Source: Chrysoperla carnea (lineage: Eukaryota > Arthropoda > Insecta > Neuroptera > Chrysopidae). Taken from it: a DNA stretch of 64,000 nucleotides. The stretch spans positions 100,248,368-100,312,367 of the forward strand of contig NC_058337.1 of NCBI RefSeq assembly GCF_905475395.1. Direction: 5' to 3'. The position numbers were made by a program, and so were the translations under genes. This document shows, in pieces, positions 35,533 through 47,432 of the stretch. The notes under the pieces were generated by a model. It made no database searches and had not been told where the DNA came from. It worked only from the letters and a program-made list of their open reading frames with translations. How positions within the stretch are numbered: the stretch's first letter is position 1; each line of letters opens with the position of its first letter.

Positions 35533-35849
35533 AAAACAGAAGAAAGCAGTAAATTAAATTTTTTTAATATTCTGTATAGAAAGTATTGAATGTCTGCTAG
35601 TGCTTGGTTTATTTTCAATAAATTAGAAGAGTTTAAAAAACCTAACATCAAATAGGTTTTTCAAAGAAAAAAACCAACACAATTTTGTCGGGCCTTCGGC
35701 AGCCATTCAGTTTTGGTTTTTAGTATTTTTTCTAGAACTTTTTTTGTTTTTCGGAATGTTTCACAATACCATTAGAGAGAGAGAGGCTACCTGCAATTTT
35801 CAACTCCCTATCTTTTATAGTTTTGGAGAAAATGACAAACAAAGTTTTG

Positions 35850-35910
35850 TCATAATTTGCGCCCTCACGGGTAAACAATTATGTTTACGAAAAAATGTTT
35901 CGAACATTTC
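35850..35910 (+). repeat. Family A fragment
   Basis: 'gcgccctcacgggtaaac' and TTTACGAAAAAATGTTTCGA match the central part of 34249-34815. Confidence 0.65.
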
Positions 35911-36674
35911 ATAGACACTTCATAGGTACTGGATGACAATCGAGGTCTGTCAAACGACAACTTGTTTCCGTTATTGGTAAGAGATAGAAGATTTTGCTTC
36001 TAAAAAAATTAAGGCTTATTTTCATGTCTGAAACATATTTTTGAAATATTCTTTATAAATTGAATGTTAAAAATCTGTGAATCATGAATCCTTCCTGATA
36101 AGATAAGGCTTTTGTGAGTGCTATTTTAAATGTCAGAGTGTATGTTTGACTTTCCTAAAATCAAAAATTGGGGCCAAATATGAAAATTTTAGTAGATTTT
36201 TATATTCAATTTCTGGCGAATCTCCCTTCTATTTGGAAAAATAGTTCAAACAAAATATCTAATTTAAAATGGTCGTCTCTCTGACCTGTAATCGAAATCG
36301 AATGACTTCGGATGTACACATTAAATGGTAGCTTAAAAAAAGGCCGCATTTTTCAACTAATTTTTCCGATAATTTCATTTTATTTACAGCTATTTCCATT
36401 TGGATTATAACTATAATGCAACATTTTAAATAAAACTGTGTGACTTTTGAAATTTTTTTTATTTCTTCATAATAACAAATTATTTTTACCTATAACATAA
36501 TAATAAAAATTGTCTGAAGCGTTGGGTAAAAATAGTAGTTAAAATGACTTGAAATTTAATTATTATACAAAGTAATCTAAAGACTTATCAAAATAACAAA
36601 TGCACAAATCGCTACAAAATAATATTATGTAATGAATTTGCAATGACAACAAAAATTATATATAAGTAAATTTA

Positions 36675-38669
36675 TTAAAGAGTTGGAACATTAAGCAATA
36701 AATTTTGTCCACCAGGTAAATAAGCTACTTGTGGTGATCTAGATAATTGGTAAGCAATATCCTCGGCAGCTTCAATTCTTCTTAATTCAACTAAACCTTC
36801 ACCAGCTTCACCAAATGATTTCGCTAATAAATCTGCAGCTGTAGCATCACCTTCAGCTGATAAAACAGTCGCTTTCTTCGTTTGTTCAGCTTTTTCAACC
36901 AAAAATCGTGCTTTCTCAGCTTCTTGTTGTGCAACTTGTTTTAATTCTACAGCTTGTGTGAATTCTTTACCGAATGTTAAATGTGTTATAGATATATCAT
37001 CTAATATAACACCAAATTGAGATGCTCTTTCAGTTAAATCGTCGCTTACTTTTTGTGAGACTAAGTCTCGTTGTGTAATTAATTCACCAGCATCAAATTG
37101 GGCTACAACAGCCTTTAAAACTTCTGTTGTAATTGACGGTAAGACACGTTCTTCGTAATCAACACCAAGGACTGTGTAAATTTTAGGAAGCTGGTCGGGA
37201 AGCGGTCGGAATAATATACGTAACGTAATATTGACATTTTGTAAATCTGAAATACAAAAGAACAAATTTTATACTAAATAAAAGTCATAATCTATATACC
37301 AATTTTGTTATAAATATCTGGTCGGTATGTAGATTTGTATTCTTTTTCTATGTATATACTAACTGAACCGATGGCTTTGTTTCATCTACAATTTATTTGA
37401 TTATAGCTTTTGATCAGAGATTATTAATATTTATTAATCTGCAGCTTTCAATTCATTAACAGCTATAATATACTTGGGCCCGTTTAGGTCAACCGCCAAA
37501 TACATTATTTACTTCTATCCCTTCGTCAATTAGACGACCGTCCCCTTCACATGAGCATTCGATCTAAGAGCTCCCTGCGCTTGTAATTCTCATACAAATT
37601 AATCAATTTTTACAAACATTTTAGCAAATGTAATGATTGTCGAGTTCTATGAAATCAAAGTGCCACTGAACAAGAGAGAATGTAGATATGAGTGCACATA
37701 CATATACATCATACAGACTCTCTTGCTCGGTGCCACTTTAGTTTGATAAAACTCTAATAAAAAAGCATTAGCAAACAGCAGTCTCTCATCCAAATATTGA
37801 CTGTGGCAAATGTTGCTTAACATCAATGAATCGCCGTGAAGTTAATTTTTTCGATTTTTTACTGTTCTTTTGAATTTTTTTAAATATTAATTACGCAAAA
37901 AATTCAATGAAATATCGATATTTATCTGATAATATTTATAAAATATCGATACTTATCTGATAATATTTATAAAATATCGGTATTCCTATTTGGATACATC
38001 GAAAATTGATATTAAAATTATATTTTTCTAACACTATTTTAATCTTATTACGTCAAAAAAACCATAAACTGGAACTAATTATCCACCCTGAGCCGCCAGC
38101 GCAATTAATAACTTAAAGGATTCCTATGATAAACATCCGGCAAGGGCTATATCCGCAATTAAAGTATATTATGGTAACGCAAGGTAGTCATCGTTGAAAG
38201 CTTCGAACCGTTTATATTGGGATACTCTTGATCGTTATTTAATACCGGTATTCAGTCCGAAAAATAGGTCGGGACTCTGATTAAACTAACATTAATTATT
38301 AGGATTCCATTTTGCTTGATTTAAAAAATAAATATTACATAATTGTGTCTTACGTACCTTTACTTCCTGTAATTACTGGTATATTTCGTGGTCTAGACCG
38401 AATGTCAAATATAACTGGCCTTTGGACCCATGGAATATAAAAATGAGTACCTTCTCCGACAACTTGATTCTTAATACCAGCAAATCTATCGAATATAACT
38501 GCTCTATGGCCACCATCAACTAATTTTAAAGCAAAACATTTTAGTCAAATCAAAATTTTAACATTACGATTATGTTCTTACCATTGTATAATGCGGAATT
38601 TACTACACCTCCTACTAAGGCAACACCTAAGCCTAGTTGTCCCACTCGGCTAAAAAATTGTGCAGCCAT
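36675..38669 (-). CDS. Phb1: Prohibitin-1, three coding exons
   Basis: Coding exons on the minus strand are 38582-38669, 38358-38519 and 36675-37246 (88 + 162 + 572 = 822 bases, 273 residues), matching the usual prohibitin-1 length of about 272-276. Both introns (62 and 1,111 bases) have GT-AG borders and phases join cleanly. The protein starts [18 protein letters not shown] with a hydrophobic N-terminal anchor segment. The SPFH/band-7 core follows ([16 protein letters not shown], then [27 protein letters not shown] and RILFRPLP). The C-terminal helical part contains [20 protein letters not shown] and ends with [19 protein letters not shown]. Prohibitin-1 assembles with prohibitin-2 into ring complexes of the inner mitochondrial membrane that stabilise respiratory-chain proteins and cristae; the partner gene is not in this window. 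No damage is visible. Upstream 5' UTR exons cannot be excluded. Confidence 0.96.
37642..37755. repeat. Imperfect hairpin, about 43-bp arms, in Phb1 intron 2
   Basis: 37642-37684 pairs with 37712-37755. The aligned arm reads GAGTT.TAT.AAA..AAAGTG.CAC.GA.CAAGAGAG, with several mismatches, some of them transitions that allow G-U pairs in RNA. The loop is about 27 bases. Size and mismatch pattern would suit either a small foldback element or a microRNA-precursor-like hairpin. Nothing in the sequence decides between them. Confidence 0.7.
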
Positions 38670-39545
38670 CGCGAATTAACTATAATAAAATCCGAATATT
38701 AAATTAAATATTTACTTTTTGGATGTAATATTTTAAATTTTTTATCACATGATGAAATTTAGGTTATGAATTAAATTATGCATAAGTAGTAAAAATTTAT
38801 AAAAATTACTAATAAATCTTACATGACTTAGGTATTAAAACTCTTTGAACACTTGAAAATTACTTGTGAATTAAATTTTAAGGCCAGTTAAGGCAAACAA
38901 AAATTAACCATAGACCGGTTACGGATCATAAATGCACTAAAGAAAAAAGAATATAGATCATGGTATAAACCTGACATGGTATGATCGTTCGATCTTAGAC
39001 GAATTTTTAATTAGCTTGCGCAATCAACTAAATAATAAATTTTCACAATTATTTTATAGAACTTAATAAAATATTTTCTTAAACATAAATTATATCATAT
39101 TTGAATAACATCAATAAATTTAAAAATTGTAGTTTGTTTTTTAATAAAAATATTCAAAATACAAACAACATGGTAGAATCTGGCCTACCTGCGCTAGAAC
39201 ATACCCTTATATTAATTTTACCAAAAGAGAAAGTAAAAAGTATGTATATTATTAGTAAATAATACAAACAAGGACAAATATATAGTGACTCGATAATAAA
39301 ATAAAATAAATTGGCGTTCATTTCAAAATCTAAAGATATTTTCAATAATATTGGTTAAGTAACTGTCATTAAAAAAATCATATATTTCTTTAATTGTATA
39401 TTATGCAGATAGTTAGAGTCCATTAGACGCGTCGTCATCAAAATTTTTTATGGGTATCCTAAAATCCATTAAGAACCAATACTTAAAGATGTAATTTCAT
39501 GATGACGCTTGACCCTGGCTTTGAGCGTCAAATTAGGATTTCACC
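38670..39545. other. Region upstream of Phb1, no gene seen
   Basis: Presumably contains the Phb1 promoter and 5' UTR. No TATA box or initiator could be picked with confidence in such AT-rich DNA. A 63-codon open frame at 39154-39345 has no motif. Confidence 0.35.
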
Positions 39546-39549
39546 CATT

Positions 39550-39803
39550 CCACCATGAAGCTTATAAGAAGGAGAACGATCGCTATAGAAAATATTGTCC
39601 CCGAAATATGGATAAAATAACTGCGCTAATTTAAAATGATATATCAATTCTAACTCATAAACATCTAATTTCGCAGATACTACTTCTTGATGACAGCGCG
39701 GCTGGTGGCTGAAAAATGAACTATAAATTCTACAAATTTTCAGGGACAGGCGCGCTAATGCTTTAACACGTAGCGATCGTTTTCCTTCTTTATAACCTTC
39801 ATG
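39550..39803. repeat. Inverted-repeat element just upstream of the intronless C2H2 gene
   Basis: The left arm (about 39550-39593: ATGAAGCTTATAAGAAGGAG, then AACGATCGCT) faces the right arm (39771-39803: AGCGATCGTTTTCCTTCTTT, then ATAACCTTCAT). It spans about 254 bp with no coding capacity, which suits a MITE. It ends 65 bases before the start codon at 39868, so it may contribute 5' sequence of that gene. Confidence 0.65.
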
Positions 39804-39867
39804 AGCAGACCCTTCGCGTTCTCTATGGTGTTATCTCAATGTTTTAGATTGTCAATCTGAAAAGAAA

Positions 39868-40704
39868 ATGGCAAAGAATTTATTTGATGATTTGAATCAT
39901 GAATTTTATATCAAAAAAGAAAAAGAAGAATTAAATACAGAACTTATCATTAAGGAGGAAGTATGTAATGAAAATGAAGACACAATGTTTTTAAATGAAG
40001 CAATTGTTAAAACAGAACATGATCCCATTAAAATGAAAATATTCGATGAAAATGAAAAATTATTTACTGATAATTATCAAAATATTAAACTGGAAAAACA
40101 ATTAAATGCGGAACATATTATTAAAGATGAAATATTTGAAGAAAATGTTTTAGAAAATCAAACAATTCATAATAGAAGAAATCTTTATGCATGTAAAGCG
40201 TGTGATAAAACATTTACTCGGAAAAATAATTTAACTCGACATAAAAAAACTCATGTAGAAAAGCCTTTTCCATGCGAATTTTGTGATGAAATGTTTGCAA
40301 CAAAACAAAAGTTAAAAGAACATAAACGAAATCACACAAGAGAATTAAAATCTTTTTCTTGCGAAATCTGTGATGAAAAATTTTATGATGAAAAGTATTT
40401 AATTGAACATAAACAAACTCATACAGGTGAAAAGTTTTATATGTGTGAAGTTTGTGATAAAACATTTAATCTTCAAAATTTAATTCAACATGAACAAACT
40501 CATTTTTGTGAAGAAAAACCATTTTCATGTGAAGTGTGTGATAAAAAATTTACTGACAAAAGGAATTTTAAGGAACATAAACAAACTCATTCTGGAAAAC
40601 CTTTTTCGTGTTATATTTGTAATAAAACCTATGTTCATAAGTATACTTTAATTCAACATAAACGAATTCATACTAGTGAAAAACCTTTTTCATGTAAAGT
40701 TTGA
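39868..40704 (+). CDS. Intronless C2H2 zinc-finger protein, ends inside finger 7
   Basis: A 278-residue protein. Residues 1-105 are acidic and lysine-rich with repeated motifs of the form I-I-K-(D/E)-E (ELIIKEEV, AEHIIKDEIF). From residue 109 there are six C2H2 fingers: CKACDKTF, CEFCDEMF, CEICDEKF, CEVCDKTF, CEVCDKKF and CYICNKTY. Finger 4 has 11 rather than 12 residues between the second Cys and first His, so it may fold poorly. A seventh finger begins CKV and is cut by TGA exactly where the second zinc-binding Cys (TGT) should be; the frame continues as YEKFHFKNDL and then degenerates. This suggests a C-terminal nonsense mutation. There is no ZAD domain, so it is not a simple copy of the ZAD genes downstream. 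Likely a nuclear DNA- or RNA-binding protein; target unknown. Confidence 0.8.
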   Translation: MAKNLFDDLNHEFYIKKEKEELNTELIIKEEVCNENEDTMFLNEAIVKTEHDPIKMKIFDENEKLFTDNYQNIKLEKQLNAEHIIKDEIFEENVLENQTIHNRRNLYACKACDKTFTRKNNLTRHKKTHVEKPFPCEFCDEMFATKQKLKEHKRNHTRELKSFSCEICDEKFYDEKYLIEHKQTHTGEKFYMCEVCDKTFNLQNLIQHEQTHFCEEKPFSCEVCDKKFTDKRNFKEHKQTHSGKPFSCYICNKTYVHKYTLIQHKRIHTSEKPFSCKV

Positions 40705-40744
40705 TATGAAAAATTTCATTTCAAAAATGATTTAATAGACCTTT

Positions 40745-42545
40745 TTCACATTTTTTTTCCTTTTTTTTTTAAATGGAAGTAAATGTCTTGATAAATGGGC
40801 TAATTTTTTCCCCCGATTTTTTTGAAGCCATTTGACCAAGAAAACAGACAATGAAAATTATTAAAATTCAAATTGGCGAAAACGATCCGGATGTTACACG
40901 AAGGTTGGTTTGACGTCATTTAAAGTTGATAATAGTGATATATTAATACAACTGTTGACACTGTTTTATTGTCATTGCTTGTCGGATTGACATCACAGAT
41001 CACGTGTGCGGTGAAGCCAAAAAAATCGTTTTAAAATATTTCCAATATTGTGACTTTTTAACCTTTTCATACTATTATTATACCTCCTTTCACTCCTTCT
41101 ATTGCCGAGAAACAAAATTTGCCAATTTCAGTTGTTCAATTGCTTATAGCTATAGAACGGATAAAAATACAGGGTCGATTTTTATCTCAAAATACGTATT
41201 TTTTCTTTTATAAGCAAAAGTCAATAGTTTTCCAAAAAATACCGTCTTTTTTCAAAATCTTTCAAACAAACTCGCCAAAAAAGATCGTACTGGGACAAAT
41301 TTTTATGAAACTTTTGGGTTTTTGCTTTTGATAACATTAGGAACCCATTCCCCATTATCACAAAGTGTGTATTTCAAAAAAGCTAATCTCGTTTTTTAGG
41401 TACTGACCTTTAAATTATATGAAATGTATTCATAAAAATCAATAAATAAATAAATATAAATATTATGTAATGTGTCCTTTTTTCTTAGTTTAGGGTAATA
41501 GGATCCATGAGACAAATGACCAGTTTTGCTCGCTTACAAACAGCATTATTTTTTAGACATAGAACACGCCATACAAATTTCAGCAACGAAAAAATTAACT
41601 AATTAAAATTTATTATGTTTTTGTTTTACAACACTTTTCGCACAATTCAAATATGGTATTACATTTTATAAGGCTTAAATATAGATTTATGCACTGTAAA
41701 ATGTAGGTAATTACTATTTTTCTTGTAAAATTGAAAATTAATGAGTTATTCAATAAACAAAAATTCACCCACACTTTACGGGTCTAAATCGAAAAATTTC
41801 AATCCTAAGGAAAAATTGATAAGGATTATAATTGTAGGAAATTTAATTTCAAACAACTTTGGTAATAGCCATTTTTCATGTAAAATTGAAAATAAACGAG
41901 TTATTCGCAACAAGATTGGAATCCGGAAAACCGAAAAGTTGACTGCCAGTGAGAAAATTGTTGCATGGAATTTTTGCGGATCAAATTATAATTTGATAAT
42001 CTTTATGGAAATACTAGGTACAAAAAAATTTTAATATTTTAAAATTTTACTGACAGCTAACGTAATAAATTATTAATCAATTAAGTTTATAAGAAGTTCT
42101 AAAAATAGAATCGTCATTGAGCTAATCTGCAGTTGCATGTTCTTGGCAGACAAAATTCTTATTTTTAATTAAAAATACTTCCATTAATTTGGGTATCGTT
42201 TCGGAAGATTTGGGAATATAATTTTTTATTTGGGAACAATTAGTATTTCTGTTATTTAGTATAACATGTTATTTTTATGTTATTTTTAAAAGAAAACTGT
42301 TTGGGAATTACGTTAAATACGGTTTCAGAGTTTGGGAATGTATATATAATTAATTACATCTATTTTTTAGTTGTTTTAGTATAGATTATGTTAATTAAAC
42401 GTACGCCTGAACTCATGAACATGTATATGACGTGAAATTCCTATGCCGAGCTATAAGCGCCCGTGGGTCATTTACGCCTCCTGTCTGTGTGGGGTCTAGT
42501 CCTCGGCTGTTGCGTATTTTGTACTGCGCATCAGGCAGCTATGTG
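40745..42545. other. Intergenic DNA, no gene seen
   Basis: A block of about 33 bases (TGTAAAATTGAAAAT.AA.GAGTTATTC) occurs near 41722 and again near 41879, which suggests an old duplication. The open frame at 41741-42034 spans it and lacks motifs. TGACGTCA occurs at 40911-40918. Confidence 0.4.
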
Positions 42546-42550
42546 TCAAG

Positions 42551-42720
42551 TGCGATTTTAGGGTTCCGTACCCATAACAACTAACAAAATAGGCAATGAT
42601 CTTCAAAATCAGTTCGGTTTGGAAACTTCGGAGAAGGCTCTAAGGAAAAGATAATTTAATGGAGAGTGTTCCTAGATATATTTCAAGTGAGTTTAGGGTT
42701 CCGTATTCGAAAAATTTGTC
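42551..42720 (+). repeat. Family B copy 2
   Basis: TTTTAGGGTTCCGTACCC, then TTTAATGGAGAGTGTTCCTA, then TTTAGGGTTCCGTATTCG. Matches 4050-4260 and, inverted, 46690-46790. Confidence 0.6.
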
Positions 42721-42934
42721 GGGGATTTTGTATATTTTACTTGTTATTTAAATTATTGAAAAGGAATAAATAGTGCTACCTAAAGCTATCCAATTCTTAC
42801 TAATTCCATCAAAGAAATTGGGCAATGAACTGTTTGCAACTTTTTTGACAATGTAAACAAAAAAATTAAAAGACTATTTAACTTTGACAAATAATTTGCA
42901 TTAACTGGGTTTTTACTTTTTTCTAATTATAGAT

Positions 42935-45900
42935 ATGGAAATAAAACATACACAAGAATTACAGTTAATTTGTCGTACATGTTCACTTGAAAAAAAATTT
43001 AATGAATTGCAATCTATATTTAAAGAAAATTTGAATATAATTATAATGGAAATTGCTACTGTAAAAGTAAGTTTAATTTAAATACCAAAATCAAATAAAA
43101 ACACTTATTATTCTTTTTATAAATAAATTGATGTATTTTAGATATTACAAAATGATGGCTTGCCGTTTAATATATGCTTAAAATGTATTGTACAAGTTAA
43201 TTCGGCTTATTCATTCAAACGTCTATGTGAAAAATCTGAAAACCATTTTCGAGAGTTACAGGCTGTTAAAAAACAGTCAAATTTAAGTAATGACAACGAA
43301 AGAGACATTTCTGATTATTTGGATAATTACATACCAGCGCCAGAAGATTTAAATAAAAAAGTATTGTGTACAATTCTAAATGATAAATTTTTTCAAGTTT
43401 GGTGTAATAGTTTTTTTACTTGAAAAATTTATGAATAATTAGGGCATAATTTACATGATGCAAAGAAAGCAGAAACATAATAAATTTTATTATTACTTTT
43501 AGGGAATATTCATGAAATTTAAATATGGTTCAAATATTTTCTTCCGTAACTTTAATGACTGGACATTTCAACTAAACCATTATTTTAGTAATTAATATCT
43601 TTTTAATTACTTAAAATTAATTAATAAAAGTACAAATTCAGTGAAGGCATTTAAAAATTTCTAAAACGGAAATTTAAATTTTTATACGGACGTGACATCA
43701 TAGTACGGGCTTGTCAAATTTGTTGACATACTGTATAATATTAATTACTTACATTTTATATGGTATTTCATTAAATTATACTATTCTACAGCTTCAATTC
43801 ATATTTTTAAAGTGTAAATTATACATTGAACTGTCAAAAATTGACAGATCACTTACTTATACGTCATCAACAGAGAACGCCAAAAAACTGCGTTTAAATA
43901 TCTCAAAATTATAATGTATTTTAAATATTTTTTTACACTTATATACAGCATCTTTAAGCAGTATTTATATTTTTTACTTTGTTATAACGGTGTAAACAAT
44001 GAATTAATAATATAAAAACAATTCATGAATATTCCCTATTGCAAAAATTAGTATAGGTACAATTTCAGCAGACTAAATACATAGATGCATAATTTTATTA
44101 TTGCTGCTTTTGGACGAACTGAGAGCTCCGTTTGTTTACGGAGTGATCTCCGAGCTTACGACACCCTTTCATGTTAAATTGTTAAATAAATAATAGATAG
44201 TCAATTTGTGGGTTTATGAGTACTCCCGATTGCTCAGTTTCACCAAACTATTCAAATAAAAATACTATTCGACAGTCCGACAATCTTGTTAAGAGATACT
44301 TTAGCAAAATAAAAACTAACGTCAGTAGTTTTTAAATATTTTCATGGTGCGCATTATAAAAATAGCAGATAATTTATCAACAATAAATAGCAGACGATTC
44401 GGTTTAAAATATTTTCAAATGTTTGAACTAAAAAATTAAAGAAAAATAATTATTTTACGTAAAGTCAAGTGGTCAACAGTGGCACGTTTTTTTTCGAGGC
44501 TTATAATTCTAATTTGGAAGGTATATATTTAATAATCTTTATTGGCTTTATTCTTCTTTCGAATAAAAGAAGGGGGTTTACTGTAGCGTGGGCACTGTGG
44601 TCCACCTCTAATAGCAAACAATAGCGCATAGTGCGACGCAATAATAAATAAATCAATAGAAAAAATCCGAAACTTTCTGGTTAGGTTAAATGCAGCCGCT
44701 GTGACAACATGATAGGCTTTTTAAAAACTTAGATATTTCGTGTCGCTTTCTAATACTTGTCAATTAATTTTTCTCATCTTTCTTACACTAATATTACTCA
44801 GTAAATTCTATTTCACTGTGTACCTGCTTAATTTAAGCCAAACTCAGCGATGTAGACATTTTAAACTAAACCGAAAAACATGAATAATTAACTTACATTC
44901 ATTCTAAAGTATTAAATAGAAAAAATAATCATATCTTGAAACTGTTCGTAGTCAACCCGTTGAATTTTCGTAAAAATGTTTCAATAAAAGTTGTTGGTAT
45001 TTTGATTAAAAACATTGTTGCAATTTGAAGGTTTGCTATGTCTAACGTGTTAGATTTGGAACAAATCGTCAAATAATTTTCATTCGATAAGCAGATGGGC
45101 GAAGTTCGACCCTAATTCGAATCTTAAACTATAAGAGACGATATAAGGTCGAGCTTCACCCATCTGATAACCAGATGAGACATAAATTTTTACCACACTA
45201 CTGGTTACCATTAATGATGACGCTTTAATAAATCTATAAAACATCAACATTACTTAGGGTCTAAACCTTTTTTTTTTTTTTTATTTACAGGATAACGAAT
45301 TTATACTCGATGTTGGAAACGAAAAAAGTGATATTAAAGAAAGTGTGACTGAACATGAGGTTAAAATTAATAAACGAATGTATGCCTGTAATGAATGTCC
45401 AAAAAAATTTAATAGAATATTAGGTTTAAAAATACATTCAGCAAAACACAAGCAAATACGAAAATGTGCAATCTGTAAAAAAGATTTTAAAAGTAATAAT
45501 TCTATTTATTAATGGCTGCGTTTAGCTGAATTGATCGCTCAGTATTGTTCAGTTATTAGCGGCTTCTCATGTATTTTAAAGAAAAAAAAAAATTATCAAT
45601 CTATGGAGTGTCGATGGTAAGTGAGCGATCAGTTCGGCTGTTTTGCAAGAAATAATTTTCTTTAAGTCTTGACTAAGAACTTTTGTTTGAATCATTTTTT
45701 CGTAAATGTCGCTGTCTAGTAAGGTCGCAAGTAAGGGCAAAACTTTATTTTTTTTTTTGTAAGTCTATTGTTTCAAATTATCTTTAAAATCCATCTGATG
45801 ATTTCAAACGGGTAAATTTTCGAATTTTTGAGGTGGTGTTTTTTTGTTTATGTAATGGGTATTTCAATAATTAACTCTATCAACTGTTTATTTTCAATTG

Positions 45901-47432
45901 TTTCAATTGTGTTGGCAGTCAAATTAAACCACTGACATTATAGTTATCTATACCTGTAATGAAAGGCCCGTGGTTCGAATTCAAACAAGATGTCAGGCAA
46001 ACTTAAACAAAAAATGTTTTAAACAAAAACTTTGTGAAAATGTTATTAACATGAGAAAATGTAAACACTTTGTTAACATAGTTATTTTTTTAGATATCAA
46101 AATACTACGGGAACATATGAAAAATATTCATCCTGACTATAGACCACATGTGTGTAAAATTTGTAAAAAACAATTTAGTCTATCGCCGAGTTTAGTGAAA
46201 CATATGCGAACGCATGGTGGTGAACGAAAACATGTGTGTACAAAGTGCGGTAAAAGTTTTTTCGAACCATGTCATTTAACTATACACATGAGAACACACA
46301 CCGGTGAAAAACCAATTGTTTGTTCAGTTTGTGGCAAACGATTTGCTGATTCACATGGCTTAGTTGCTCATATGAAAACACATACATGTGAGAAAAATTA
46401 TAAATGTAAAATATGCAACAAAGGATTTGGTCATTCGTTTGTATTGCGTGCTCATTTACGGACACATACTGGTGAAAGGCCATATATATGTTCAATTTGT
46501 GGAGCTGCTTTTACAACGTCATCGTACTTAACAATTCATATGAGATCACATACGAAAGAAAAGCCTTACAAGTGTTCAGCATGCCCAAAAGTATGTATAA
46601 CTCTACTTTCAGGTCCCGTGTAACGGTTAAATAGTATATGTTTTTATTGTTGCAAAATTAACCATTTTCGAAGCCCCTTTTCAACCGTTTGGACGGTTGA
46701 GACGGAATCATAAACTCGCATTTGAAATATATCTAAGAACACTTTCAAGTGAGCCTCTAGCCGATCCTAAGCAGTTACCTACTCTGCTTAATGGTTAATC
46801 TGGTCCTGCTTTTATTTTTTACTTATTTAAATCGAAAAAAAAAGCCAGAATTCGAAAATTCAGAAATTTTGAGTAAAATACAGATTTTAATTCCTATATC
46901 AAAATTCTTATCATAACATTTTCATTAGTAACATTTCGATTGTAGGCTTTCACAAGCAAAAGTGCCTTAACTGCACATATTATGACACACACTGGCGAAA
47001 AAAAATTTCAATGTAATATATGTGGTAAACGTACAGCACGTGCTGCGGATCTAAACACTCATATGCGTTCACATACTGGAGAAAAGCCATATGCATGCAA
47101 TCAATGTTCAAAACGCTACCATACATCAAGTAATTTAGCCGCGCATAAAAGAAGTCATTCGGGTATTCGAGACCATATTTGTAATGATTGCGGCAAAGCG
47201 TTTAAAGATCCTAGAACACTTCAAAGTCATGTTAGAATTCATACAGGTATGATAGAAATTTTAACATATTTTTGGAACTTGTATAAAATGTTTTATTTGG
47301 TTTTTAGGCGAAAGACCTTTTGAATGTCAAGTATGTGGAAATCGTTATATCCAGTCTAGTCAATTAACAACACATAAAAAAACACATATTGTTTCAAATT
47401 CAGCTATTTTATATAAATTGGATTCAAAATAA
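42935..47432 (+). CDS. ZAD-C2H2 zinc-finger protein A (upstream tandem paralog)
   Basis: Six coding exons reconstructed from splice signals and finger spacing: 42935-43066, 43142-43360, 45291-45492, 46094-46590, 46946-47246, 47308-47432 (1,476 bases, 491 residues). All introns are GT-AG and phases agree. An N-terminal zinc-finger-associated domain uses Cys pairs C13/C16 (CRTC) and C56/C59 (CLKC); ZADs dimerise insect transcription factors. A short acidic linker follows. Twelve C2H2 fingers run from residue about 150 to 475, with TGEKP-type linkers. The intron after exon 3 splits finger 2, and joining it restores an exact C-x2-C-x12-H-x4-H, which supports the model. Finger 9 (CNICGKRTARAADLNTH) lacks the usual core Phe. 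An acceptor-like TTATAG just before the start codon suggests a 5' UTR exon. Function is inferred only as a nuclear sequence-specific regulator. Confidence 0.9.
44970..45070 (+). repeat. Family A fragment in intron 2 of ZAD gene A
   Basis: 'cgtaaaaatgtttcaataaaagttgttg' and the following 'attaaaaacattgttgcaattt' resemble the central block of 34249-34815. Confidence 0.5.
45680..45910 (-). repeat. Family A copy in intron 3 of ZAD gene A
   Basis: The reverse complement carries the 'gcgacc.tac.a.acagcgacatttacgaaaaaatg' block and AACAGTTGATAGAGTTAATT-type 5' end words. It is partial and diverged. Confidence 0.6.
46690..46790 (-). repeat. Family B copy 3 in intron 4 of ZAD gene A
   Basis: The reverse complement contains 'gagcctc..cttgaaagtgttcttagatatatttcaaatg', matching 42660-42705. 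It lies in the 355-base intron 4, which is the intron absent at this position from the downstream paralog. Confidence 0.55.

Noticed and set aside
45930-46000. tRNA-like GTGGTTCGAATTC just upstream of exon 4 of ZAD gene A
   Set aside because: Only a B-box-like word is present; no A box or cloverleaf could be drawn, so I did not call a tRNA or SINE.
46280-46495. Minus-strand frames opposite the zinc-finger exons (also 40214-40465 and 51202-51516)
   Set aside because: Antisense shadows of repetitive finger coding sequence.
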